64,000 bases of DNA from positions 1-64,000 of the forward strand of contig JAPPOG010000004.1 of NCBI GenBank assembly GCA_028818225.1. The letters are read 5' to 3'. Below the pieces are notes generated by a model. The model was not told the origin of the DNA. It was given only the letters and a program-made list of their open reading frames with translations, and did no database searches. The stretch is from Gammaproteobacteria bacterium. Its GTDB lineage: Bacteria; Pseudomonadota; Gammaproteobacteria; Pseudomonadales; Pseudohongiellaceae. Of the stretch, positions 26,962-35,570 are shown piece after piece (position 1 is the stretch's first letter; every line of letters begins with the position of its first letter). The position numbers and the translations under genes were made by a program.

Positions 26962-28398
26962 TTATTCAGCAGCCACAGCGCCCATCATCGCTTTGGTTTC
27001 CAGAAACTCTTCGAATCCTTCCACACCCCATTCGCGACCATTACCTGATTGCTTGTAGCCACCGAATGGCGCAGAAAAGTCCGGGCCGGCGCCGTTTATA
27101 TGGACATTTCCTGTGCGTAGTTGTCGTGCTATCGATTGGGCATGCTCTGAGTCGCCGGATACGTAACCGGATAAACCATAGTCGGTATCATTGGCGATGC
27201 GCACAGCGTCAGCATCGTCGTCGTAGCCGAGAATTGAAAGTACCGGACCAAATATTTCTTCTCTTGCAATTGTCATATCGTTGGTGACATTGCCGAATAT
27301 CGTGGGTTGCACATAGTAACCCTTGTCCAGTCCCTCTGGACGACCAGGACCACCAGTGACTAATTCGGCTCCTTCTTCTATTCCTTTTTCAATTAATCCC
27401 TGAATTTTGTTGAACTGTAATTCGCTAACAACAGGGCCTAATCGTGTCGTTTCCGCCTGAGGATCACCAACGGTGGATTTGGCAGCTGCAGCCCTGGCGA
27501 CTTCGATGGCTTCTGCCATACGAGATTTTGGTACCAGCATGCGAGTGGGCGCGTTACAGGATTGACCGCTATTTCCAAAGCAGCCGGCCACTCCGCCCGC
27601 AACGGCTCTCGCAAAATCGGGCACATCATCGAGAATGATATTGGCAGACTTGCCACCCAGTTCCTGCGTTACCCGCTTAATACCATCTGCGGCAGCTTTG
27701 GCGACCTCGCGACCGGCACGGGTTGAGCCCGTGAAGGAAACCACGTCAATTTCAGGATGCGAAGATATAGCGGCTCCTACGGTTGGGCCATCGCCGTTTA
27801 CCAGATTAAATACACCAGCCGGTAATCCGGACTCGGCAATTATCTCAGCGAGTATATAAGCACTAACCGGGGCGATCTCACTTGGCTTTAACACGATGGT
27901 GCAACCAGCGGCGAGGGCAGGAGCCACTTTGCACGCAATCTGATTGAGTGGCCAGTTCCAGGGCGTGATGAAACCACATACGCCGGCTGGCTCTTTAACA
28001 ATTTTCGTAGTGCCGCGGACTTCTTCGAACTCATAGTTGTCCAAAATTCCAAGAATACTCATGAAATGACCGAGGCCGCTGCCCAGCTGCGCTGTTTTCG
28101 ACAATCCCATGGGTGCACCCATTTCGTTGGATATCGCTGTAGCCATTTCATCACCACGGGCTTTTAAGCCGGCAACAATATTGCTGATTACAGCCTTTCT
28201 ATCCTCGATAGAAGATTGTGACCAGTCGGCAAATGCGGCTCTAGCTGCCTGGGCAGCGGCATCGACGTCTTCGGCTGTGCCCAGGCTAATAGTGGCGAAT
28301 GCCTCTTCAGTGGCGGGGTTAATTACATCGAGAGTTGCTCTACCCTCAGGTTCAATCCATTCGCCATTGATAAAAAATTTGTTATAGGCCGTGGTCAT
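26962..28398 (-). CDS. NAD(P)-dependent aldehyde dehydrogenase
   Basis: 478-aa class-3-type ALDH superfamily enzyme. GFITPWNWPLNQIACKVAPAL is the cofactor region, SFTGSTRAGREVAKAA the Rossmann glycine motif, TQELGGKSANIIL holds the general-base Glu and GNSGQSCNAPTRML the catalytic Cys. EEIFGPVLSIL and NDTDYGLSGYV are further conserved blocks. ATG 28398 follows AGGAG at good spacing; an in-frame TTG six bases upstream is less likely. It oxidises an aldehyde of unknown type. Confidence 0.93.
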   Translation of the reverse strand: MTTAYNKFFINGEWIEPEGRATLDVINPATEEAFATISLGTAEDVDAAAQAARAAFADWSQSSIEDRKAVISNIVAGLKARGDEMATAISNEMGAPMGLSKTAQLGSGLGHFMSILGILDNYEFEEVRGTTKIVKEPAGVCGFITPWNWPLNQIACKVAPALAAGCTIVLKPSEIAPVSAYILAEIIAESGLPAGVFNLVNGDGPTVGAAISSHPEIDVVSFTGSTRAGREVAKAAADGIKRVTQELGGKSANIILDDVPDFARAVAGGVAGCFGNSGQSCNAPTRMLVPKSRMAEAIEVARAAAAKSTVGDPQAETTRLGPVVSELQFNKIQGLIEKGIEEGAELVTGGPGRPEGLDKGYYVQPTIFGNVTNDMTIAREEIFGPVLSILGYDDDADAVRIANDTDYGLSGYVSGDSEHAQSIARQLRTGNVHINGAGPDFSAPFGGYKQSGNGREWGVEGFEEFLETKAMMGAVAAE

Positions 28399-28572
28399 TT
28401 TCAAACTCCTGTTGCTATGGGCTACGATTGGCTTGTTATTCTTTGCTCTTGAGTCAGCCAGGGTCGGCTAGTATACCTGAGAATTAAAAGTATAAAGAAG
28501 AATGAGCCGATAAATAATTCAACATGACAAAAGCCATTTAAATTATTCGATTCACCATCGGGGAAGTTAAAT

Positions 28573-29337
28573 TTGATTACTATGATTAGTCGCGCAATAG
28601 GATCGAGACTCGCATCATTTCTATCGAAAGCGCAGCCTGGTTATCAGCGTCTCGATATGATTGGCATCGAGGACGTAGCCAAAGTGTTGAAAACCGGCGA
28701 TATTGTTCTGGTTGAAGGCAATACTCGCATTAGTATCGCTATCAAATATCTCACGCAATCTTCCTGGTCCCATGCATGTTTATATATTGGGGAAGAAGAG
28801 GACAGTGCTGAAAAAGAAACATTGCTGGAAGCGGATCTTCGCGCAGGTGTAAGAGTTGTTAGCCTCAAGCATTTTGAAGAATTTAATTTGCGTATCTGTC
28901 GGCCAGTCAATTTGATTGATGAGGATAGAAAAAAACTTTTGGCTTTCGCGAAGGCGAAAATAGGCCAGAAGTATGATCTGAAAAATGTGTTCGACCTGGT
29001 GCGCTATATAATTCAAAAGCCGCCAGTCCCTAATCGTTATCGTCGGGCCATGATTGCATTGGGAAGCGGCGAACCGACCAAGGCTATTTGTTCTGCGCTT
29101 ATCGCCGAGTCGTTTCAATCTATCGGCTACCCCATATTGCCGCGCAGAGAAGGAGGTCAGGGAATAGATGGCGAGGTGCCTCAATTTTATCGGCGTCACT
29201 TTACCCACTTTACACCGCGGGATTTTGACCTGTCTCCTTACTTCGAAGTAATAAAACCAACGCTGGAGAAAGGCTTCGACTATCGTGACTTGCGCTGGAA
29301 GGATATTTCAGGGGATTGCAAGGAAGAAATCAGATAA
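28573..29337 (+). CDS. YiiX/YebB-like NlpC/P60 family cysteine hydrolase
   Basis: 254-aa protein of the permuted NlpC/P60 (YiiX/YebB) group. TGDIVLVEGNTRISIAIKYL is the entry strand, SSWSHACLYIGEE carries the catalytic His, and KAICSALIAESFQSIGYPI the catalytic Cys. The YDLKNVFDLVRY segment is also family-like. Permuted members are thought to act on lipids, amides or peptidoglycan; the substrate here is unknown. No signal peptide is apparent. Divergent from the ALDH gene and overlapping the S41-like gene end by 8 nt. Confidence 0.83.
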   Translation: MITMISRAIGSRLASFLSKAQPGYQRLDMIGIEDVAKVLKTGDIVLVEGNTRISIAIKYLTQSSWSHACLYIGEEEDSAEKETLLEADLRAGVRVVSLKHFEEFNLRICRPVNLIDEDRKKLLAFAKAKIGQKYDLKNVFDLVRYIIQKPPVPNRYRRAMIALGSGEPTKAICSALIAESFQSIGYPILPRREGGQGIDGEVPQFYRRHFTHFTPRDFDLSPYFEVIKPTLEKGFDYRDLRWKDISGDCKEEIR

Positions 29338-30379
29338 TACCCAGTAAGGCATTAACCGCAGCATCATATTGAGGGTCGCCACGAGTTGTGGACTCGTAGG
29401 GAAAAGGCACTTCAATTTCAGGTTCAATGCCAATCCCTTCGAAAACATTGTCATCAATCAGAATGTTATTTGCTGGTGAATATTGGATATCTTCAATCGA
29501 GCTACCATTTTGAATCTCGAAAGTACCAATCTGACCTGCACTGGTACCGCCAAGGCTTACTACTCGTTCCAGCTTATCCAGCTGATAAGCAAATAATTCA
29601 GGTCCGCCCCGGGTATCTTCGTTGAGAAGGAGAGCGATCGGCTTTCGGTAATTGGCAAAATCCAGTGTCGGTGAAAGCAGGGCGAAATTAAACTCGCTTG
29701 AGGCTGGCTCGCTTACTGAAAAATATTCTTGTTTGTAATTGAAAACTAAATCCAGATGTTGGGAATCCAGAAAGCCAAAGCTATTGCGCAAGTCGAAAAT
29801 AATGCCATCGCAATGATCGAGGCTACGAATTAATTCCTGGTAGTTAATCATATCGTTGGTGGTGCGACTCAATGCCCAGAATCTAACGTAACCGATAATC
29901 TTGTTACCTGCAGAGAATTCCAGAACAGAATTCGCCGTCGCGCTGCGATAGCTATCAAATAAATTTTCAAAAACAGGGCGCAGACTCACTTCCGTTGTGC
30001 TATTCCCCCGTTGTACACTGAGCCTATGTTCCGAAGTTGCCGGGACAAAAGAACCAGCGGCATCTCGTTCAAGATTAAAGGAATCAATGGGATGGAAGGC
30101 TTGCCCATCAGCAGAAAGGATTACATCCCCCCGTTCGATTCCGGCTGCATGGGCAGGATAGCCTTCCAGCACCGCTGTTACTAAGAATTGCATGTTCTGA
30201 AAGCGGCCCTGAATACCAATATGATTAAGCTCGATGCGCTGTTGTGAATCGGCGACATGAAAGGCCTGAAGCAAGTAATAATCCAGAGAGTCAGGAGAAA
30301 TGGAGTTTGATTCCAGTGATTGGCTGAAACTCATGCTGCAAATGCAACTCACAGTTAGCAGAAAGAAAAGGGTTTTCAT
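29330..30379 (-). CDS. PDZ plus S41 peptidase-like protein, nucleophile lost
   Basis: 349-aa exported protein: signal peptide (KTLFFLLTVSCICSMSFSQ), a PDZ domain around residues 50-125 (GYPAHAAGIERGDVILSADG), then a tail-specific-protease (S41) core with GIIFDLRNSFGF. At the active site active relatives read NExTRSGxE or NEGSASASE; here it reads NEDTRGGPELFAYQL, so the catalytic Ser is Gly, and the downstream site reads GGTSAGQIGT with no Lys. It is probably a non-catalytic binding protein. It lies 2 nt from the GST gene, same strand. Confidence 0.8.
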   Translation of the reverse strand: MKTLFFLLTVSCICSMSFSQSLESNSISPDSLDYYLLQAFHVADSQQRIELNHIGIQGRFQNMQFLVTAVLEGYPAHAAGIERGDVILSADGQAFHPIDSFNLERDAAGSFVPATSEHRLSVQRGNSTTEVSLRPVFENLFDSYRSATANSVLEFSAGNKIIGYVRFWALSRTTNDMINYQELIRSLDHCDGIIFDLRNSFGFLDSQHLDLVFNYKQEYFSVSEPASSEFNFALLSPTLDFANYRKPIALLLNEDTRGGPELFAYQLDKLERVVSLGGTSAGQIGTFEIQNGSSIEDIQYSPANNILIDDNVFEGIGIEPEIEVPFPYESTTRGDPQYDAAVNALLGII

Positions 30380-30381
30380 AT

Positions 30382-31005
30382 TTAGCTGATGAGTTCCATG
30401 GCTCGTTTTGCCGCTGGACGATCATAATGGCGATTACGCAGATCCTGGTACTGTTGCGGCACATCAAACTCAAATCGAATGGCCCAGTTGAATGTTTGTG
30501 CTAACAAGATATCTACCATGCTGAAATGATTGGCCACCGCAAACTCATTGTCCGGCAAAAGATGATCAAGAGTTCGAACAGCTTTAGCGAATTCGAATTT
30601 TGCAGTTTCAAACATCTGCGGAATTCGCTGCGCTTCCGGCAAGGCGAACATGTGTTTGCCTTTGCTCCACAAAGGCTGTTCCAGTTCGGCTAAAACAAAG
30701 GATACCAGTTCGTCATGTTTTGCCAGTGTTTGAATGTCAGCATCAGGGATCAATCGGGAATCCGGTGCTTTTCTTGCAATGTAGTGAAGTATGGCAACAC
30801 TTTCTGTCAGGTTGAGGTCACCATCGATCAGGGTTGGTACTTTGCCCTGAACATTTACGGCTAAATAGTTTGGGTGCTGTGCGCTGTCTGGATCAGTTTC
30901 TTCTGTGCGCAGCTTGACCGGGACATATTCATACTCGAGGCCAGTCTCCTCCAGTGCCCACAGGCATCTGAATGATCTGGATTGTTGCATTCCATAGAGC
31001 TTCAT
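30382..31005 (-). CDS. Glutathione S-transferase family protein
   Basis: 207-aa cytosolic GST. N-terminal thioredoxin-like domain: MKLYGMQQSRSFRCLWALEE with Ser/Arg in the QSRSFR position typical of bacterial GSTs, then the cis-Pro GKVPTLIDGDLNLTESVAIL with the glutathione-binding Glu-Ser. The helical C-terminal domain includes FSMVDILLAQTFNWA. ATG 31005 follows AAAGAGAT and is the canonical start; the open frame to 31047 adds a non-family stretch. Upstream of the S41-like gene; substrate unknown. Confidence 0.9.
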   Translation of the reverse strand: MKLYGMQQSRSFRCLWALEETGLEYEYVPVKLRTEETDPDSAQHPNYLAVNVQGKVPTLIDGDLNLTESVAILHYIARKAPDSRLIPDADIQTLAKHDELVSFVLAELEQPLWSKGKHMFALPEAQRIPQMFETAKFEFAKAVRTLDHLLPDNEFAVANHFSMVDILLAQTFNWAIRFEFDVPQQYQDLRNRHYDRPAAKRAMELIS

Positions 31006-31094
31006 TATCTCTTTCCAAACAAAAACGGTGTAACTGAAAACAGTCACACCATTTTAAATGTTTTTTCTAAAAATCGCTTATACGATCTAAGGTG

Positions 31095-31202
31095 TAATGA
31101 GCGAAGTCAGATCGCAGCGAAAATCGATTCGATAGCGGATTTTACACGCTAGTAAATGAGCATTTCGAATCGATTTTCAACAAAGAGCTGGCAAGCTCAT
31201 TA
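31095..31202. repeat. Nested inverted-repeat element downstream of DUF1554-like gene
   Basis: An outer perfect 8-bp inverted repeat, TAATGAGC (31095-31102) with GCTCATTA (31195-31202), encloses a perfect 14-bp one, GAAAATCGATTCGA (31119-31132) with TCGAATCGATTTTC (31165-31178). Inside these are TAGCG/CGCTA (31133-31137 and 31147-31151), and a further GAGCT/AGCTC stem lies at 31185-31198. The element starts 7 nt after the stop codon of the leftward DUF1554-like gene. It lacks a T-run and resembles a repetitive extragenic or structured-RNA element more than a simple terminator. Confidence 0.7.
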
Positions 31203-31208
31203 ACCGAA

Positions 31209-31862
31209 CTAGTCTATAGCGAAGCAGTAGAAGTACCCGTTACCTGCCGTGCGTATAAGGTCTTCCTGGCTACATCCTGCTGAACCGTGCGCACTATTCC
31301 AGGAAGTAGGATTCTGGCCACCACCGACACGGTCAAAATGACCTACATGCGCTGAGCCTTCATCATTGCTGGTCCAGTTATTACAGGTATGGTTTGAGCC
31401 ATCATCAACTGTACGACCATCTAATGTTGAGCCAGTCAGAATGTCATGCTGGTTTGGTGAATCACCGACACCATTTACCTCATCACCATTTTCAGTAAGT
31501 GATGCTTGCTTGTTCAGGTTGTTGTTTGGTCCATGTAATACATTCAAATTTGAAGCAACTTCAACACCGTTTGCGTTATACCATGGACCAAAACCAATGC
31601 GGTCACGAGCATTGATGGCCGGTGAGTTGCTAGTGGCATGAGCGCTCAGATAGGCACGCCAGGTTTTGCCGCTAGAGCCGGCAGCACTGGCAAGAGCAGC
31701 GCAATGGGCGTCCGCACCAGCCAAACCACCTAGATTAGCTCCATCACCTGAACCTTCACTAGTGATAAAAAAGCTCATTTCATTGTCTTGAGAATTTACC
31801 GTAGTAAAAGTAGCTGCAGCAGTTAGCAGAGCAGCTGAGGTAAATAGTAAAGATTTCTTCAT
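31209..31862 (-). CDS. Secreted DUF1554/lectin-like protein
   Basis: 217-aa exported protein with a clean signal peptide (KKSLLFTSAALLTAAATFTTVNSQ). The mature part matches the PF07588 (DUF1554) pattern: MSFFITSEGSGDGANLGGLAGADAHCAALA, GKTWRAYLSA, then Asn/Gly/Asp/Ser-rich loops and cysteines in NHTCNNWTSND, SAGCSQEDL and GYFYCFAID. The fold is thought to be C-type-lectin or endostatin-like. The low Lys/Arg content and many Asn and Gly suit an extracellular protein. Probably surface or secreted binding protein; ligand unknown. Confidence 0.78.
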   Translation of the reverse strand: MKKSLLFTSAALLTAAATFTTVNSQDNEMSFFITSEGSGDGANLGGLAGADAHCAALASAAGSSGKTWRAYLSAHATSNSPAINARDRIGFGPWYNANGVEVASNLNVLHGPNNNLNKQASLTENGDEVNGVGDSPNQHDILTGSTLDGRTVDDGSNHTCNNWTSNDEGSAHVGHFDRVGGGQNPTSWNSAHGSAGCSQEDLIRTAGNGYFYCFAID

Positions 31863-31946
31863 CGATATACTCCTCGATTATTATTTAACTTCTCATTCTT
31901 GGTTTTTGTGCTTTCTATTTGTTTACAATTTTTCTACAAATTCTTG

Positions 31947-33932
31947 CTAATCAGGCAATGCCATTGCAGTCAGTGAACTACCTGTCTGCAATATTACATG
32001 CTGTTTTCCTTCATGCACCCATGAACTCATGCCGTAACGAGTGGTTGCAGGAACTTCCACTCGAGCAAGTTCTTCGCCGGTTTGCTTATCCAGCGCAAAC
32101 AGATGAGGCGTGCCATCGCTGGTCACGTTTGTATACATAAGCATGTTGCCGGTTACGACCATTTGTCCGACTGCGCCAGATCCCGTATTGCCAATATCCA
32201 CACCTTCCAGCGCAGGAAGATTGCGAATACGATCCGGTGTATAGCCGGCGGGGATCATCCAGAGATGATCGCCGGTGTTTAAATCGATTGCGGTAATTCT
32301 GCTGTAAGGCGGCTTCCATAATGGAATGCCTGCGGGATGTCGGGGTGATGGACCACCGCTAGCCGCTGCAAATCGAGAAAGGGTCACTCCAGTTGGTTCA
32401 TCATAATAGGTGTCAGCTTCCTCACCGGGAACCAGGCGCCGAGCGCCGCAGCTATAACGAGACATGACATACATCACGCCAGATTCTGGATCTGCGACCG
32501 GTGGATGGGTGATGTTTACCGCTCCGCTTGGGCACATCAAGGCAGACTGCTTGCCAGAAGGATCGTTTGCGCGCATTGGGGGATTAAACAAAGGTCCCAT
32601 CTGAAACTCCGCCACCGCCTGCAGCGCCTGCTGTCTCAATTCTGGTGTGAAATCCACCAACAATTCTTCGCTGGATCCGACGTATTCAAAGGCAGCCGGC
32701 TTGCTTGGGATCGGTTGGGTGGGAGACAACTGTTCACCTGGAACTGTGGAAGCTGGCTGCGGGACCTCTTCGATTGGCCAGATTGGCTCACCGGTTTCCC
32801 GGTTAAAGACATAAACATAACCTTGCTTGGTCGCCTGAGCGACGATCGGGCCGGCGTCTGTGTCTAACAGGATTGGTGCGGTCGGTGTATCGAAATTCCA
32901 AATGTCATGATGAACCATCTGGAAATGCCAGGCCCGCTCACCAGTTCTGGCGTCCAGTGTTATCAGACTGGTACCGTAAAGATTATCACCGGGGTGATGG
33001 CCACCGTAATAATCGATGGTTACGCCGTTAGTTGGAATATAAACCAGTCCCAAATCCTGATCGGCTGAGATTGGTGCCCAGGATGAAATGTCTCCAGTGT
33101 ATTGCCAGGCATCGTTTTCCCAGGTTTCATGTCCATATTCACCAGGCTGTGGTATGACATTAAACTTCCACAGAAACTCTCCGCTGCGGGCATCGTAACC
33201 AAGTATGTCTCCCGGGACATTTTCGATGCGGGATTGGTTGTAGCCTTGCTCAGCTGAATTACCGACAACAACCACATCGTTAACAACGATTGGCGGAGAA
33301 GAAGAGGTAATATAGCCTCGCTCCAGGGGAATGCCTTCATAGGGATCGTAGGGATGACCAAGATCTTTCAGCAAATCGACCACGCCAGTTGATGGGAACC
33401 CTGCAATAGGCACTGCTTCTCCGAATCCTTCGAGTGGCTGACCTGTTTCTGCATCCAGGGCAGTGAGAAAGAAGCCTGGTGAAATGACATAGATGACATC
33501 TCTGCCATCAATATTGGCGTAACCAACTCCTTTACCGTAGTCGGCACGCATGGAGTATTCCCATCGCCCTGTATCCGGTTCGCGATAGGACCAGATCGTT
33601 GCGCCACTGTCAGGATCGATTGCCACTACATGGCGGCGTGCTCCAGCAACTGTGAATAACTTGCCATTGATGTAACTCGGGGTAGAGCGGCCACTTTGTG
33701 CTTCGAAACTGGCACCGTCCCAAACCCAGGCGACCTCCAGATCAGCAAAATTGTCAGCGGTAATCTGGGTAGCACTGGTGGAGCGGGTATGGGCGAAATC
33801 GTTGCCCAATGTGGTCCATTCAATCGACTCTTGGGCGAATGAGCCTGCACTTAGCACCAGGGATAAACTCAGGGCAGTGAGTCCCTGAAAGACGGAATGG
33901 TTGGAACAAAAGGACTGCCTGTTTTTTATCAT
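31947..33932 (-). CDS. PQQ-type beta-propeller dehydrogenase, exported
   Basis: 661-aa periplasmic quinoprotein-like enzyme with a signal peptide (LTALSLSLVLSAGSFAQ). Repeated propeller blades are seen: SGATIWSYREPDTGRWEYS, SGEFLWKFNVIPQPGEYGHETW, TGERAWHFQMVHHDIWNFDTP (the DIWD/N-type PQQ motif), TGEPIWPIEEVPQP and TGDHLWMIPAG. No cytochrome c CxxCH motif is present, so electrons must leave through a separate carrier. Resembles membrane-free glucose- or alcohol-type PQQ dehydrogenases. PQQ synthesis genes are not in the window. ATG 33932 puts the signal peptide at the N terminus. Confidence 0.88.
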   Translation of the reverse strand: MIKNRQSFCSNHSVFQGLTALSLSLVLSAGSFAQESIEWTTLGNDFAHTRSTSATQITADNFADLEVAWVWDGASFEAQSGRSTPSYINGKLFTVAGARRHVVAIDPDSGATIWSYREPDTGRWEYSMRADYGKGVGYANIDGRDVIYVISPGFFLTALDAETGQPLEGFGEAVPIAGFPSTGVVDLLKDLGHPYDPYEGIPLERGYITSSSPPIVVNDVVVVGNSAEQGYNQSRIENVPGDILGYDARSGEFLWKFNVIPQPGEYGHETWENDAWQYTGDISSWAPISADQDLGLVYIPTNGVTIDYYGGHHPGDNLYGTSLITLDARTGERAWHFQMVHHDIWNFDTPTAPILLDTDAGPIVAQATKQGYVYVFNRETGEPIWPIEEVPQPASTVPGEQLSPTQPIPSKPAAFEYVGSSEELLVDFTPELRQQALQAVAEFQMGPLFNPPMRANDPSGKQSALMCPSGAVNITHPPVADPESGVMYVMSRYSCGARRLVPGEEADTYYDEPTGVTLSRFAAASGGPSPRHPAGIPLWKPPYSRITAIDLNTGDHLWMIPAGYTPDRIRNLPALEGVDIGNTGSGAVGQMVVTGNMLMYTNVTSDGTPHLFALDKQTGEELARVEVPATTRYGMSSWVHEGKQHVILQTGSSLTAMALPD

Positions 33933-34012
33933 TATTAGGTACCTCGTGAAGGTTCGGCACACGCTTCGGGTAGGGTGTTAAGTTCCTGAATACTGGCTTC
34001 GAGATTAACGCA

Positions 34013-34050
34013 GCTTGTGCGCTTTGTCATGCAGACAATCGCGCACAAGC
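34013..34050. other. Long inverted repeat upstream of PQQ dehydrogenase gene
   Basis: GCTTGTGCGC (34013-34022) pairs perfectly with GCGCACAAGC (34041-34050); inside it TTGTC (34024-34028) pairs with GACAA (34034-34038) around a 5-nt loop. Together these give a 15-bp imperfect hairpin or dyad about 80 nt before the PQQ dehydrogenase start. No T-run follows on either strand, so an operator or leader structure is as likely as a terminator. Confidence 0.6.
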
Positions 34051-34142
34051 CGCGAAATTAGCCGTTTCTGTCGAGGACTAAGCAATCCAACTAATAAGAT
34101 TAGCAGATATTGTGTGTGACACTGCAACTACAGTGGGAAGAT

Positions 34143-34436
34143 TTAGTGATCCTGTATCTTCATATCGAATGCTTTGATTTCCCGTCCCAGGCTGGCCCAG
34201 TATTCCTCAAGGTTATCCTGCATGGCTTCGAAAGTGTCATCACTGGCTTCCAGCAATTCTTCGAACTTTTCCCGGGTCTTTTCTCGCATGGAATGCAGTC
34301 TTTGCATGTGTTCATGATCAGCAGAAACCAGTTCCTCGGAAATTGCTTCCACCTGTTCTTTCAGTTTGTCAATGTCATCTTCCAGTTCTTCCAGTTTCTG
34401 TCTCACTTTTGCCTCATATTTCTTACGCTGACTCAT
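34143..34436 (-). CDS. Small coiled-coil protein, unknown
   Basis: 97-aa protein that is helical and highly charged throughout, with heptad spacing in RQKLEELEDDIDKLKEQVEAI and a second stretch MREKTREKFEELLEASDD; no cysteines, membrane span or signal. A strong GGAGGT site lies just before ATG 34436. It may dimerise. I do not recognise a family with a known role. Divergent from cysteine synthase. Confidence 0.75.
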   Translation of the reverse strand: MSQRKKYEAKVRQKLEELEDDIDKLKEQVEAISEELVSADHEHMQRLHSMREKTREKFEELLEASDDTFEAMQDNLEEYWASLGREIKAFDMKIQDH

Positions 34437-34607
34437 AGCTGACCTCCGCGATAAAAATCTTCATTTCACTAGTTCAGTTTACGAGCAGGGCAAAAACCAA
34501 CAATTGATCATGGTCAACACTGGTAACAAAAATAGAGGTTTCGGTTTTTATAGCGATTGCCTATGATCTGGCAACCGGTTTGAGCAAATGGTCGAGAAGG
34601 AAACCCC

Positions 34608-35561
34608 ATGATTTACAACAATATCCTCGAAACTATTGGCAATACGCCCGTAGTTAAGCTGCAGCGGGTGGCTCCAGAAAATCAAAAAATTTACGCTAAA
34701 CTGGAAGCGTTTAACCCTCTGGCTTCGGTAAAAGATCGACTGGCGATTGCCATCATTGAAGATGCCGAAAAAAGTGGCGCGTTGAAGCCTGGTCAGACAG
34801 TTGTTGAAGCCACTTCGGGCAACACCGGAATTGCATTGGCTATGGTATGTGCTGCCAAAGGCTATCCCTTTGTGGCAACCATGGTGGAAACCTTTTCCAT
34901 TGAAAGGCGCAAGATCATGAAAGCTCTTGGTGCCAAAGTTATTCTTACCCCGGCTGCGGAGAAAGGTTCCGGCATGGTTCGCCGCGCCGAAGAACTGGCT
35001 AAAGAACATGGATGGTTTCTTGCCAGTCAGTTTGAGAACCCGGCCAATCCAGCCTATCACAGAAATACAACGGGTCCCGAAATCCTGAGGGATTTTGCTG
35101 GTAACGATTTCGATTACTTTGTCACCGGTTGGGGAACCGGCGGCACCATGACTGGCGCCAGTCAGATGATTAAGCTGGCTCGCCCTGAAGTCAAAATTAT
35201 CGCTACTGAACCAGCGGCGGCAGCCCTGCTTTCCGGCAATGAGTGGCAGCCACACAAAATTCAAGGGTGGACCCCTGACTTTATCCCGGGCGTGCTTGAC
35301 AAGAGTGTGGTAGACGAATTGGTGGCTGTTACGGATGAAGAAGCCATTGATACCGCCAAGTGCCTTGCGGCAGAAGAGGGAATCTTTTGCGGAATCTCGG
35401 CTGGAGGAACCATGGCCGCAGCGCTAAAAGTGGCTGCTAATGCGCCCGCGAATAGTACCTTTGTGGTAATGCTCCCGGATACCGGGGAGCGCTATTTGTC
35501 TTCACCTTTGTTTGCTGACATCTCAGAGGAATCTGATGATGAATGGTTGGCTTCACTTTAG
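34608..35561 (+). CDS. cysK: Cysteine synthase (O-acetylserine sulfhydrylase)
   Basis: 317-aa PLP enzyme that makes cysteine from O-acetylserine and sulfide. ILETIGNTPVVKLQRV is the N-terminal signature; PLASVKDRLA holds the PLP Lys (residue 45), EATSGNTGIALA the substrate loop, GWGTGGTMTGAS the phosphate loop, and LPDTGERYLS the C-terminal block. METFSIERRK and the HKIQG segment resemble CysK more than CysM. 9 nt upstream of a cyclase-family gene. Symbol given on similarity; CysM is possible. Confidence 0.9.
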   Translation: MIYNNILETIGNTPVVKLQRVAPENQKIYAKLEAFNPLASVKDRLAIAIIEDAEKSGALKPGQTVVEATSGNTGIALAMVCAAKGYPFVATMVETFSIERRKIMKALGAKVILTPAAEKGSGMVRRAEELAKEHGWFLASQFENPANPAYHRNTTGPEILRDFAGNDFDYFVTGWGTGGTMTGASQMIKLARPEVKIIATEPAAAALLSGNEWQPHKIQGWTPDFIPGVLDKSVVDELVAVTDEEAIDTAKCLAAEEGIFCGISAGGTMAAALKVAANAPANSTFVVMLPDTGERYLSSPLFADISEESDDEWLASL

Positions 35562-35570
35562 GAGAACGTA

